Positions 1-6,791 of a stretch of DNA of 7,897 nucleotides are shown piece after piece; positions within the stretch are counted from its first letter, which is position 1, and every line of letters begins with the position of its first letter. The notes under the pieces are model-generated. The model saw only the letters and a list, made by a program, of their open reading frames with translations, made no database searches and was not told the DNA's origin. This DNA is from an uncultured Eggerthellaceae bacterium (GTDB lineage: Bacteria > Actinomycetota > Coriobacteriia > Coriobacteriales > Eggerthellaceae), in NCBI GenBank assembly GCA_934645125.1, contig CAKUDT010000056.1, positions 1-7,897 on the forward strand, in the 5' to 3' direction. Position numbers and translations under genes: made by a program.

Positions 1-396
1 TACATCCAGGGCGTGGATTCTGTGTACGACATTATTTGGAGCCGTTCAGACGATGGTACCGTATTCACGTACGGCGATGTTTTCCTGGAGAACGAAAAAG
101 AGTTCTCTGCTTATAACTTTGAAGTTGCCGACACCGATTTGCTTTTCGGCGAATTTGATCGCTACGAGGCAGAATGCAATCGCGTTTTGGCGCAGGGTTT
201 GCCGCTGCCGGCGTATGACTACGTGCTGAAGTGCTCCCACGCTTTCAACTTGCTTGACGCGCGCGGTGTTATTTCCGCCACGGAGCGCATGGGCTATATC
301 CTGCGTGTGCGCACCATTGCGAAGGCATGTTGTGCCAGCTACCTGGAGCATGTGGTAGGCCAGGCTCCCGTTGACGCAGATGAAAAGGAGGCGTAA
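1..396 (+). CDS. glyQ: Glycyl-tRNA synthetase alpha subunit, C-terminal part (5' end outside window)
   Basis: This is the catalytic alpha chain of the bacterial alpha2-beta2 glycyl-tRNA synthetase, which attaches glycine to tRNA-Gly in the cytoplasm. The reading frame is open from base 1, so the gene begins upstream; the GTG at 13 is an internal valine codon and not the start. The 131 visible residues are the C-terminal part of a protein normally near 290-300 residues. Recognisable family segments in order are [13 protein letters not shown] at the left edge, [45 protein letters not shown] and [14 protein letters not shown]; these follow E. coli GlyQ as I remember it almost position by position. 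The short tail after the last helix is acidic. The stop codon lies 5 bases before glyS, and the last codons carry the glyS ribosome binding site, so the two subunits are co-transcribed and probably translationally coupled. Confidence 0.97.
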   Translation, partial: YIQGVDSVYDIIWSRSDDGTVFTYGDVFLENEKEFSAYNFEVADTDLLFGEFDRYEAECNRVLAQGLPLPAYDYVLKCSHAFNLLDARGVISATERMGYILRVRTIAKACCASYLEHVVGQAPVDADEKEA

Positions 397-401
397 AGAT
401 C

Positions 402-2489
402 ATGATGAACAAAACGCTTGCTTTTGAGATTGGCACCGAAGAGCTGCCGGCGTTTGACCTACATAACGCAACCATCCAGCTTGAAAAACTCGCTCACGAG
501 GCATTTGACGCTGCGGGCATTTCCTATGAGTCTATTGCGGTGCATTCCACGCCGCGCCGCTTGATCCTTATTGTAACGCAAGTCCCCGAGCAAACGGAAG
601 CATTCGAGGAAGTGTTCAAGGGCCCGTCCGCGAAAATCGCGTTCGACGCCGACGGCAATCCCACGAAAGCTGCTTTGGGCTTTGCGCGCGGCAAGGGCGT
701 TGATGCGGCTGATCTTGAACGTCGCGAAGAAAACGGCGTTGAGTACGTGTATGCCACGAAGAGCACGCCTGCGAAGCGCATTGCCGACTTGCTGCCCGAT
801 TTGCTGTTGGGTCTGATTACGGGCCTGTCGTGGCCGCGTCCCCAGCGTTGGGGCTCTATGAGCGACCAGTTCCGCCGCCCGGTGCGTTGGCTTTTGGCCC
901 TGTTGGGTTCGGAAGTGGTGGACGTTCGCTTTGCCGGCTTGACCGCGGGCAACACGACGCGCGGACATCGCTTCTTGGCGCCTGGTCCTTTCGAGGTTGC
1001 CACGGCCGATGCCCTTCTTCCTGTTCTGGAGAAGGCATATGTTGTTACGTCCGAGGCGCAGCGCGAAGCCATCATTCGCCAGCAGATTAAAGACATCGAA
1101 GCAAAGACCGGTCTTGTTGCCGAGCTTCCCGCAAAGGTCATGGCCGAAGTGGTGAACCTGGTTGAATACCCAACGGCTATGGTAGGAACGTTCGACGAGC
1201 TGTTTTTGGCGGTTCCGAAAGAGATCATCGTAGACGCCATGCTGGTACATCAGCGTTACTTCCCGCTGTTCACTGCGGAAGGCGCGCTTACGAACAAGTT
1301 CATTGTGACTTCAAACGGCAATCCGAAGTTCGAAGCGAACATCATCGATGGCAACCAGCGCGTTGTCGCGGCGCGTTTGTATGATGCGAAGTTCTTCTAT
1401 GACGAGGACTTGAAAAAGCCGCTCGAGGCCTATGTCGATGACCTTGAAAACGTTGTTTTCCAGGAGTCGTTGGGAACGACACGTGCAAAAGTGTCGCGCA
1501 TTGAAGCGCTTGCTGGCGTTTTGGCCACGGCAACAGGCTTGTCGGATTCCGATATTGCCGAAGCGAAGCGTGCTGCGTTCTTGGCGAAGGCTGACTTGGT
1601 CACTGGCGCCGTTGTGGAATTCACCAGCGTGCAAGGCATCATGGGTTCCTACTACGCGAAAGCTGCAGGGGAGACCGACCAGGTTGCCCAGGCAATCGCC
1701 GATCAGTATCGTCCGCGTTTTGCTGGTGATGATTTGCCTGAATCTGTGGTGGGCATGTGCGTTGCTGCTGCTGACAAGCTTGATACGATTTGCGGTCTGT
1801 TTGCGGTTGGCCAGGGTCCCACGGGTTCTTCCGACCCCTTCGCGCTGCGCCGCCAATCCATTGGCATCATTGCTATGCTACAGGCGGGTTTGAATGTTTC
1901 GCTTGCCAATGCTATTGATTTTGCTTTGGATTCTTATCAGAAGCAGGGTATTGCGTTTGATAAGGCTGAAGCGCGCGCTCAGATTATCGAGTTTTTTGTG
2001 ACGCGTACGAAAGTAAGTTTGAAGGATGGCGGCGCAAGCCCCGATGCCATTGATGCTGTTTTGGCAACGGGTGCGTGCGAGCCGGCGGTTCTGATTGCCC
2101 GCGTCCGCGCGCTTGAAACCGCTCGCAAGGAGGCTGCCGAGACGTTCGACGATCTTGCTACTGCGTTCGCGCGTGCGAACAATCTGCGCGATGCCGAGCT
2201 TGGTAGCACGGTGGATGACAGCTTGCTGGGAGACACCGAGCGCGCCTTGAACGCTGCAATTTCCGAAGCTGAACAGAGCGTGGGCGAGGCGCTGGCGCAC
2301 GATGATTACGCTTTGGCGCTGCAGCAGCTGGCGGCACTGCGCAAGCCCATCGATGCGTTCTTCGAGGACATCATGGTTATGGACGAAAACCTTGATTTGC
2401 GTGCGAACCGCCTGAAGTTGCTGAACCGCTTTGTTTCTGTGTTCTCGAGTGTTGCAGATTTCGGTCTTATGGCTAAAGCTTCTAAATAA
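402..2489 (+). CDS. glyS: Glycyl-tRNA synthetase beta subunit
   Basis: This is the beta chain of the alpha2-beta2 glycyl-tRNA synthetase, which supplies most of the tRNA recognition for the catalytic alpha chain. At 695 residues it has the usual family length and appears intact. Visible family marks are GTEELPA at residues 11-17, TPRRL at 50-54, KGPS at 73-76, RPVRW and TRGHRFL before residue 200, the block NGNPKFEA through AKFFYDEDLK at about 305-338, QGIMGSYYA near 412 and DPFALRR at 478-484. The C-terminal region from about residue 580, containing DDLATAFARANNL, is the DALR-type anticodon-binding domain. Two ATG codons are adjacent at 402 and 405. The Shine-Dalgarno AAAGGAGG at 384-391 lies inside the end of glyQ, 10 bases before the first ATG, so either can serve. 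A strong terminator follows immediately. Confidence 0.97.
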   Translation: MMNKTLAFEIGTEELPAFDLHNATIQLEKLAHEAFDAAGISYESIAVHSTPRRLILIVTQVPEQTEAFEEVFKGPSAKIAFDADGNPTKAALGFARGKGVDAADLERREENGVEYVYATKSTPAKRIADLLPDLLLGLITGLSWPRPQRWGSMSDQFRRPVRWLLALLGSEVVDVRFAGLTAGNTTRGHRFLAPGPFEVATADALLPVLEKAYVVTSEAQREAIIRQQIKDIEAKTGLVAELPAKVMAEVVNLVEYPTAMVGTFDELFLAVPKEIIVDAMLVHQRYFPLFTAEGALTNKFIVTSNGNPKFEANIIDGNQRVVAARLYDAKFFYDEDLKKPLEAYVDDLENVVFQESLGTTRAKVSRIEALAGVLATATGLSDSDIAEAKRAAFLAKADLVTGAVVEFTSVQGIMGSYYAKAAGETDQVAQAIADQYRPRFAGDDLPESVVGMCVAAADKLDTICGLFAVGQGPTGSSDPFALRRQSIGIIAMLQAGLNVSLANAIDFALDSYQKQGIAFDKAEARAQIIEFFVTRTKVSLKDGGASPDAIDAVLATGACEPAVLIARVRALETARKEAAETFDDLATAFARANNLRDAELGSTVDDSLLGDTERALNAAISEAEQSVGEALAHDDYALALQQLAALRKPIDAFFEDIMVMDENLDLRANRLKLLNRFVSVFSSVADFGLMAKASK

Positions 2490-2510
2490 TTAGATCTGAA
2501 CTGGGAAAAC

Positions 2511-2545
2511 AATGGCTGTCATGCATTTGTGTGACAGCCATTTTT
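2511..2545 (+). terminator. Intrinsic terminator of the glyQS operon
   Basis: An 11-bp perfect stem pairs AATGGCTGTCA (2511-2521) with TGACAGCCATT (2532-2542); the loop can close further by wobble pairs. The T-run 2541-2545 follows directly, and the hairpin begins 22 bases after the glyS stop. It separates the synthetase operon from the following tat gene. Confidence 0.9.
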
Positions 2546-2556
2546 CTTGCAAATTG

Positions 2557-2575
2557 GCAAAATGCCCTATTTTGC
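2557..2575. repeat. Small perfect inverted repeat upstream of tatA
   Basis: GCAAAAT (2557-2563) and ATTTTGC (2569-2575) form a perfect 7-bp inverted repeat around a 5-base centre, just after the glyS terminator and about 80 bases before the tatA start. It overlaps a weak -35-like TTGGCA at 2554-2559, but I see no convincing -10 partner. It could be a protein-binding site, a weak RNA hairpin or chance. The rest of the gap from 2546 to 2656 holds nothing else I recognise, apart from the tatA ribosome binding site. Confidence 0.3.
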
Positions 2576-2656
2576 GTGATAGACGCACGGGTCTTTTTGC
2601 CCCATAGTGAGCACCATCACGTTGCGAAAACGCACACCTCGACGAAAGGAACGAAC

Positions 2657-2926
2657 ATGCCGTTTTTGCCTAAAGGTTTTGAGTGGATCATTATTCTTGT
2701 TGTTGCTTTGCTTATCTTCGGACCTAAGAACCTTCCGAAACTCGGCGCTGCTTTTGGCAAGACCGTAAAGAACTTGCGCGAAGGTCTGGGCGACGGTAGC
2801 AAGGAAAAGGAAGCTGCCGAAACCGAGGAAGCCGAAGTTGTTGAAGAGGCTCCCAAGAAGCGCGTTGTCAAGAAGGTCGTCGAGGTCGAAGAAGAGGAAG
2901 GCGACGCGGGAACTGCGCAAAAATAG
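2657..2926 (+). CDS. tatA: Sec-independent protein translocase, TatA/TatB family
   Basis: This is a small membrane protein of the twin-arginine translocation system, which moves folded proteins across the cytoplasmic membrane together with TatC (not in this window). It has 89 residues: a short N-terminus, one hydrophobic helix at about residues 10-21, the family hinge FGPKNLPKLG at 21-30, an amphipathic helix to about 45, and a highly charged tail. The tail alternates Glu-rich stretches with a Lys/Arg/Val block (KKRVVKKVVEVEEEEG). The ATG at 2657 is chosen because AAAGGA (2645-2650) precedes it and the hydrophobic helix starts directly after; the frame is open further upstream to 2531, but that extension overlaps the glyS terminator. 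By alignment to E. coli TatA from memory, the functionally important Phe39 is Leu40 here and Gln8 is Glu9, both reminiscent of TatB. It may therefore be TatA, TatB or a dual-role protein. It appears to be a single-gene unit. Confidence 0.9.
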   Translation: MPFLPKGFEWIIILVVALLIFGPKNLPKLGAAFGKTVKNLREGLGDGSKEKEAAETEEAEVVEEAPKKRVVKKVVEVEEEEGDAGTAQK

Positions 2927-2991
2927 CGCAACGAGACAAGAGAGTCCGATGAAGCACCGCGCCTCCTTGTTGCATCCCATTAGTTCTTACG

Positions 2992-3032
2992 ATAGGCTCT
3001 CTGGCTTGAAATGCCAGGGAGCCTATTTTTTT
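2992..3032 (+). terminator. Strong intrinsic terminator after tatA
   Basis: A 14-bp stem pairs ATAGGCTCTCTGGC (2992-3005) with GCCAGGGAGCCTAT (3013-3026), with one G-U wobble and a 7-base loop, followed by seven T (3026-3032). It ends the tatA transcript and insulates the TetR module downstream. Confidence 0.93.
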
Positions 3033-3071
3033 GCTGGCGGGAGATTCTTTGGATGAAATGCATTCCAGCGC

Positions 3072-3100
3072 TTGACAAGCTTCTTGTGCGATGGTTAAAT
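3072..3100 (+). promoter_or_regulatory. Predicted sigma-70 promoter of the TetR gene
   Basis: A perfect -35 hexamer TTGACA (3072-3077) is separated by 17 bases from a -10-like TTAAAT (3095-3100), which matches four of six consensus positions. It lies about 40 bases after the tatA terminator and 46 bases before the chosen tetR start. Transcription would begin near 3107, inside the operator that follows. Confidence 0.7.
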
Positions 3101-3122
3101 GCAAACATGTTCACAAATGAAC
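3101..3122. promoter_or_regulatory. Predicted TetR operator 1 (autoregulatory)
   Basis: GCAAACATGTTCAC (3101-3114) matches 12 of 14 bases of the perfect palindrome found upstream of the MFS gene, and shares an exact 12-mer (AACATGTTCACA, 3104-3115) with it. The central AACATGTT is self-complementary. An extra half-site TGAAC (3118-3122) forms a second inverted repeat with GTTCA (3109-3113). Because the element abuts the -10 box and covers the expected transcription start, a bound repressor would block initiation. Binding by the neighbouring TetR protein is inferred. Confidence 0.7.
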
Positions 3123-3134
3123 GCGTTAACTTTT

Positions 3135-3140
3135 AGGAAG
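3135..3140 (+). promoter_or_regulatory. Ribosome binding site deciding the TetR gene start
   Basis: AGGAAG lies 6 bases before ATG 3147 and 9 before ATG 3150. The frame also has ATG codons at 3099 and 3117, but the first overlaps the predicted -10 box and the second has no Shine-Dalgarno sequence, so neither is a plausible start. Confidence 0.65.
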
Positions 3141-3146
3141 ATTCTC

Positions 3147-3812
3147 ATGATGGCAACGTACACAAAAGGCGAGGAAACAAAGCGTCAGCTTGTCGATCTT
3201 GTGTACAACATGCTTCGCGAGAAGAATGCGTCTGCCATTACGGCGCGCGATGTTGCTGCAGCGCAGGGGTGTTCTGCTGCGGCTATCTATCGTCATTTCG
3301 AGAGCCTTGAAGAACTCATTTCTGTAGCAAGCGTGCGTTTTCTGCATCCTTACATGGAAGCGTATTCCGCGCTTATGGATTCTGATTTGCCTTATTTGGA
3401 GATGTATGTGGAAGGTTGGGAGCTGTTTAATCGCTATGCGTTCGAACGTCCTGACTTGTATTACCGGCTATTCTGGGGGGAAGAAAACCGCAATTTGGGC
3501 GATGCCGTTCAGGATTACTATCAGCTTTTTCCGTTTGAGGCGTCCTTGAACTCGGCGGCGTATTTCTATACGCTCATGTTCAATGATGATATGGTCGATC
3601 GCGATTATCTTATGCTGCATCGTGCCTACAATATGGGCTTGATGTCGGATGCTGATGCTCATTATTTCAGCTATTCAAATGTGCTTATTGCACGTGGCCT
3701 TATCTACGACGCCATGTCGGCCGATGATGCAAGGCGCTGCCAGCTTCGCGATACGTGCAGCAATTTGATTCGAACGAACACGAGCAGAGCAATGGGCGGT
3801 GATGTCGCATGA
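3147..3812 (+). CDS. TetR/AcrR-family transcriptional regulator
   Basis: A 221-residue DNA-binding regulator. Residues about 10-58 form the TetR-type N-terminal domain, with the helix-turn-helix spanning SAITARDVAAAQGCSAAAIYRHF (residues 29-51), a segment typical of the family, followed by ESLEELI. The rest is the variable helical ligand-binding and dimerisation domain; it is rich in Tyr, Phe and Met (for example the region around residues 100-160), consistent with a sizeable ligand pocket. Its ligand cannot be deduced. The gene has its own predicted promoter, and a palindrome directly downstream of that promoter recurs at the following transporter gene, so local repression of itself and of the transporter/enzyme operon is likely. 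The stop codon lies two bases before the -35 hexamer of the next promoter. The last residues (SRAMGGDVA) look like an unstructured tail. Confidence 0.88.
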   Translation: MMATYTKGEETKRQLVDLVYNMLREKNASAITARDVAAAQGCSAAAIYRHFESLEELISVASVRFLHPYMEAYSALMDSDLPYLEMYVEGWELFNRYAFERPDLYYRLFWGEENRNLGDAVQDYYQLFPFEASLNSAAYFYTLMFNDDMVDRDYLMLHRAYNMGLMSDADAHYFSYSNVLIARGLIYDAMSADDARRCQLRDTCSNLIRTNTSRAMGGDVA

Positions 3813-3813
3813 T

Positions 3814-3841
3814 TTGACGCTATATATTTTTTACCTAAAAA
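3814..3841 (+). promoter_or_regulatory. Predicted promoter of the MFS/symporter/isomerase operon
   Basis: TTGACG (3814-3819, five of six -35 matches) and TAAAAA (3836-3841, four of six -10 matches) are 16 bases apart, in a T/A-rich intergenic stretch just after the TetR stop codon. The layout copies that of the TetR promoter, with the operator starting at the base after the -10. The weaker -10 makes this call less sure than the first promoter; the nearby TATATA at 3821-3826 is an alternative AT-rich element. Confidence 0.55.
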
Positions 3842-3868
3842 GTGAACATGTTCACATATTGTTTACTT
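3842..3868. promoter_or_regulatory. Predicted TetR operator 2 (perfect 14-bp palindrome)
   Basis: GTGAACATGTTCAC at 3842-3855 is a perfect 14-bp palindrome, a typical size and symmetry for a TetR dimer site. It is nearly the same as the element at 3101-3114. A further imperfect half-site GTTTACTT (3861-3868) mirrors AAGTGAAC (3840-3847) with seven of eight bases, so the site may be extended or hold two dimers. It sits between the predicted -10 box and the MFS start, consistent with repression by blocking polymerase. Confidence 0.75.
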
Positions 3869-3920
3869 TGAAGATCGTACAAACAGGTTGGAGGATTATT
3901 GGGAACGAAATGGAGGGATC

Positions 3921-5246
3921 ATGCGAGTAACAGGAGCAAAGCGGTGGTTTGTTGTAGTGCTGTGTGCGCTTATGGCCGGCATCATGGTTTACGTGCCTTT
4001 TTTACGCTACAGCTACTACAGCCAGATGGTTGTCTTGTTTACGGAGTTTCATCAAGTGGTCGATGCAAGCGAAGTGAACAGCTTCATTGGTTTGTTTGGC
4101 ATGGCATTCGGCATTGTCTCCATGCTGGGTTATCCGCTTGGCGGCATTTTCGCTGATAAGTTTAGCGAAAAGTGGTTGCTTATTATTGGCGGCGCGCTTA
4201 TGGGTGCTTGCTCGTTCTGGTTTGGCATAGTGCCGGGAAAGATTGAGATCATTGTCATCCATCTTCTTTATGGTGTTGGAACCAGTTTCCTTATTTGGTC
4301 GGCTTATTTGAAGCTCACGCGCAAAATGGGCAATGCCCAAGAACAAGGGCGTATGTTTTCCACCTCTGAGTTTGTGCGTGGCATTTTTGGTACGGTAATT
4401 GGCTTTGTGGGCGTTGGCTTTTTGAGCCAGGCAACGCTCGGGGCGGGTGGCCTTGATCCTCAGGCTCTTGGTGAGCAGTGGCGTAATCTGCTGTGGATCA
4501 GCGGCGCTTTGTTCTTCGCGTTTTCGGTGCTCGTGTTCTTCTTCATTCCTGCCGACGTAAAAGGCGCAGAAGAAGCTGATGATGCGGTGCAAGAGCCGTT
4601 CAGCCTGCGAAATATTATTACCGTGCTCAAGATGCCGGGAATGTGGATGATTGCGGCGCTTATCTTCTGCTGCTTCAGTTTTACCTCTGCAGGCAATGGG
4701 TATTTGGGCGCTTACACTGTTGACGTTTTAGGTGTAGACGAGACTATGGCTTCTACGTTCGCGATTATTCGTAATTACATTATTGCCGCAGTCATGACGT
4801 TTGCCATTGGATTTGTATCCGATAAGATTGGTTCGAAGTCAAAGACGCTGGGTAGTTATTTAGTGATCGCTTCGGTGCTTTGCGTTGCGCTCATTCTGAC
4901 GAAAAGCGTGTTTGTGCTGTGCCTGGCTATTTCCTTTGCGTTTGCTATCGTGTATTCGGGCATGCGCGGTATTTACTTTGCAACGTTGTCTGAAGTGGGC
5001 ATTCCCTTGGCAATGACGGGAATCGCGACGGGTATTATCTCTATGCTGTGCTATTTGCCCGACGTGTATTTCGCAGCTTTGGCGGGCAGCTGGCTTGATT
5101 CTTTCGGCCTGGCTGGCTATGACTATATTTGGATGTACACGGTGGTTTGCGGCGTTGCCGGTGTTGTGGTTGCGTTCATTACGTATCGGTATTCGAAGAA
5201 ACTTGAAAAGAAAACCCAAGATTCCGGTTCCGGCAATCAGGAATGA
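3921..5246 (+). CDS. Major facilitator superfamily (MFS) transporter
   Basis: A 441-residue integral membrane protein with about 12 hydrophobic helices (roughly 9-28, 53-75, 84-102, 109-130, 151-169, 189-210, 240-264, 276-298, 308-325, 330-350, 360-380, 402-422), split by a charged central loop around residues 211-235. MFS loop-2/3 and loop-8/9 signatures are present in degenerate form: GGIFADKFSEKW (74-85) and GFVSDKIGSKSK (297-308). The segment MRGIYFATLSEVGIP and the CYLPDVY that follows in the next helix look like those of organic-solute MFS carriers, but the substrate and the direction of transport are unknown. The ATG at 3921 follows GGAGGG (3912-3917) at a short 3-base spacing; the frame is open to a TTG at 3888, but the chosen start places helix 1 properly at the N-terminus. 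A six-codon frame from ATG 3910 overlaps the start and is probably incidental. It is likely co-transcribed with the symporter 55 bases downstream, with no terminator between. Confidence 0.88.
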   Translation: MRVTGAKRWFVVVLCALMAGIMVYVPFLRYSYYSQMVVLFTEFHQVVDASEVNSFIGLFGMAFGIVSMLGYPLGGIFADKFSEKWLLIIGGALMGACSFWFGIVPGKIEIIVIHLLYGVGTSFLIWSAYLKLTRKMGNAQEQGRMFSTSEFVRGIFGTVIGFVGVGFLSQATLGAGGLDPQALGEQWRNLLWISGALFFAFSVLVFFFIPADVKGAEEADDAVQEPFSLRNIITVLKMPGMWMIAALIFCCFSFTSAGNGYLGAYTVDVLGVDETMASTFAIIRNYIIAAVMTFAIGFVSDKIGSKSKTLGSYLVIASVLCVALILTKSVFVLCLAISFAFAIVYSGMRGIYFATLSEVGIPLAMTGIATGIISMLCYLPDVYFAALAGSWLDSFGLAGYDYIWMYTVVCGVAGVVVAFITYRYSKKLEKKTQDSGSGNQE

Positions 5247-5301
5247 GTTTCCACGTGACGCGTGACCATCGGGCAATCAAGTCAGAGAAAGGAGACAGGC
5301 T

Positions 5302-6744
5302 ATGGGGACAACCGAGACAATCATTGCAGCGGTACTTGTGGCTGCTGACCTTGTGATTTGCTTCTGTATTGGGTTGCGCACACGCGGTGGATCTGCAAAC
5401 GCCGAGGACTATTTCATTGGCGGGAAGAAAGTTGGCGGCATCCTGTTGTTCTTGACTGCCTGGGCAAGCTTCAGCGGCGCGGGAAACTTTATCGGCCAGG
5501 CAGGACGCGGTGCACTGCAGGGAATTGACGCTTACTGGCTCTGGCTTGGCGAAGGCTTTTGCGGCGGTCTCATCATGGGATTCTTGCTGGCACCATACCT
5601 GGCCCGATTCAAGTATCTATCGATGCCTCACTTCGTATCGGGTTATCTTTTCGGCGGTGACCGCTATATTCGGCGCATTGGCGGTATTGCGGCTCTTATG
5701 CCGAACGTGGTATGGCCGGGTGCCCAAATCATGGGTCTTTCCTACGTGTTGCAGCAATTGTTTGGCTTCGATTACCGTATTGCGGTAGTGGCGGTGGGAA
5801 CCGTGTTTGTGTTCTATACCGTAAGCGGTGGCTTGAAGGCGGTCATTTACGCCGATGCTGTGCATGGAACAATTCAGATGGTCTTTGCGGCAATGGTGAT
5901 TTTCTTCGGATTGAGTTTGTTTAACTTCGACCCGGTATGGCTGGGGGAGCGAATAACTGAAATCGATCCATCAAAGTGGGATTTGTTTACGCAGAAGCCC
6001 CTTGCAATTGCGACGAGCTTTATCACGGGTTTGGTGGGCGCTGTTTCGAATCCGATTTTTTGGAATCGAGCCTTCGCTGCAAAGGACGTTGCTTCGGCCC
6101 GCAAGGCATACGGCGTGACATTTTTCATGAATATCTTGCTGGTGTTTCTCATGATTATCATCGGTATTGCTTCACTTCTTTTCACGCAAACGGCGGGGGA
6201 TCAGGCACTGGTGTGGCTCATTCTAAATAAGATGCCTCCTGTATGCGGCATCATCTTGGCGGAAAGTGTTCTGGCGGCTTGCATATCGTGCGCCGATACG
6301 CATCTGAATTGCGCAGCAGCGAATATCGTTTCAGACATTTTGGGACTTGACGAGAAATGCGATGGAGCGCATGCCGTGCGTTTCGCGAAGATTGCAACAT
6401 TTTGCGCAGGTGTGATTGCCATTTTAGCGGCGCTCTTCGCGGATTTTATCTACCAGCTGGGCACCTATGGCTACACGGTTTGCGGCGGCGTTCTTATCCC
6501 TATGTTTGTTGTGGGGCTTATCTGCCGCGATCGCAAGTACGAGGCGTTTCGCTCGACTATGAGCGTTACTGCAGGCAGAATCGGTGTTACGTGCGGTGTT
6601 GCGGTGGCCATGCTCTTTGAGTTGGTTCCATCCTTGCATGCCCTGCTTGGCGGCGGCGTTATTCCTGCCATTTGCGCCACTGTTTTGGGAATGGTCATTC
6701 CCAACTTTTTCTTGAAGGATCAAACCTGGCGAAAGGAGGAGTAG
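5302..6744 (+). CDS. Sodium:solute symporter (SSS family, TC 2.A.21)
   Basis: A 480-residue membrane protein of the family that includes PutP, PanF and SGLT, expected to couple solute uptake to the sodium gradient. Family marks in order are AEDYFIGGKKVGG (34-46), the TM2 region LTAWASFSGAGNFIGQ (51-66), RIGGIAALM (125-133), the signature GGLKAVIYADAVHGTIQM (176-193), a cytoplasmic segment NRAFAAKDVASARKAYG (255-271), and the helix ESVLAACISCADTHLNCAAA (321-340) that carries the sodium site in this fold. About 13 hydrophobic helices are visible, and the length is normal or slightly short. The start is set by AAAGGAG (5288-5294), 7 bases before ATG 5302. In the sodium-site helix the usual Ser-Thr or Ser-Ser pair reads Ser329-Cys330. 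The substrate is not predictable; sugars, amino acids and organic acids are all carried by relatives. The TIM-barrel neighbour favours a sugar-like or polyol-like compound, by inference. Confidence 0.93.
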   Translation: MGTTETIIAAVLVAADLVICFCIGLRTRGGSANAEDYFIGGKKVGGILLFLTAWASFSGAGNFIGQAGRGALQGIDAYWLWLGEGFCGGLIMGFLLAPYLARFKYLSMPHFVSGYLFGGDRYIRRIGGIAALMPNVVWPGAQIMGLSYVLQQLFGFDYRIAVVAVGTVFVFYTVSGGLKAVIYADAVHGTIQMVFAAMVIFFGLSLFNFDPVWLGERITEIDPSKWDLFTQKPLAIATSFITGLVGAVSNPIFWNRAFAAKDVASARKAYGVTFFMNILLVFLMIIIGIASLLFTQTAGDQALVWLILNKMPPVCGIILAESVLAACISCADTHLNCAAANIVSDILGLDEKCDGAHAVRFAKIATFCAGVIAILAALFADFIYQLGTYGYTVCGGVLIPMFVVGLICRDRKYEAFRSTMSVTAGRIGVTCGVAVAMLFELVPSLHALLGGGVIPAICATVLGMVIPNFFLKDQTWRKEE

Positions 6745-6766
6745 ACAATAGAAGTCGTTGTATTGC

Positions 6767-6791
6767 GATGAGAAACGAATCTCATCATTTT
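6767..6791 (+). terminator. Weak hairpin with short T-run between symporter and isomerase genes
   Basis: GATGAGA (6767-6773) pairs with TCTCATC (6780-6786) around a 6-base loop, followed by ATTTT (6787-6791). The stem is short and AT-rich, so it would be at most a leaky terminator, attenuator or mRNA-processing structure rather than a full stop. The surrounding gap 6745-6847 has no convincing promoter for the next gene, which favours read-through. Confidence 0.35.

Noticed and set aside
459..1250. Long minus-strand open frame of 263 codons inside glyS
   Set aside because: It lies fully antisense to a well-recognised glyS, has low-complexity Arg/Gln-rich content and matches no family; it is a shadow of glyS codon usage.
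2531..2656. Upstream extension of the tatA frame to 2531
   Set aside because: It would begin inside the glyS terminator stem and add 42 residues before the normal TatA N-terminus; ATG 2657 has a good ribosome binding site.
3099..3146. Upstream ATG starts (3099, 3117) for the TetR gene
   Set aside because: ATG 3099 overlaps the predicted -10 box, and 3117 lies inside the operator region without a Shine-Dalgarno sequence.
3910..3930. Six-codon frame overlapping the MFS start, with a second GGAGG at 3890-3894
   Set aside because: The GGAGG is too far (15 bases) from ATG 3910 for good initiation; it is probably incidental, though translational coupling cannot be excluded.
5250..5265. CACGTG and repeated CGTGAC between the MFS and symporter genes
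   Set aside because: The repeats are short, with no promoter elements or clear symmetry around them; this is within what chance would give.
6732..6739. Strong AAAGGAGG at the end of the symporter gene as a ribosome binding site
   Set aside because: It simply encodes the final Lys-Glu-Glu residues, and no start codon follows at usable distance; the next ATG (6768) is 28 bases away.
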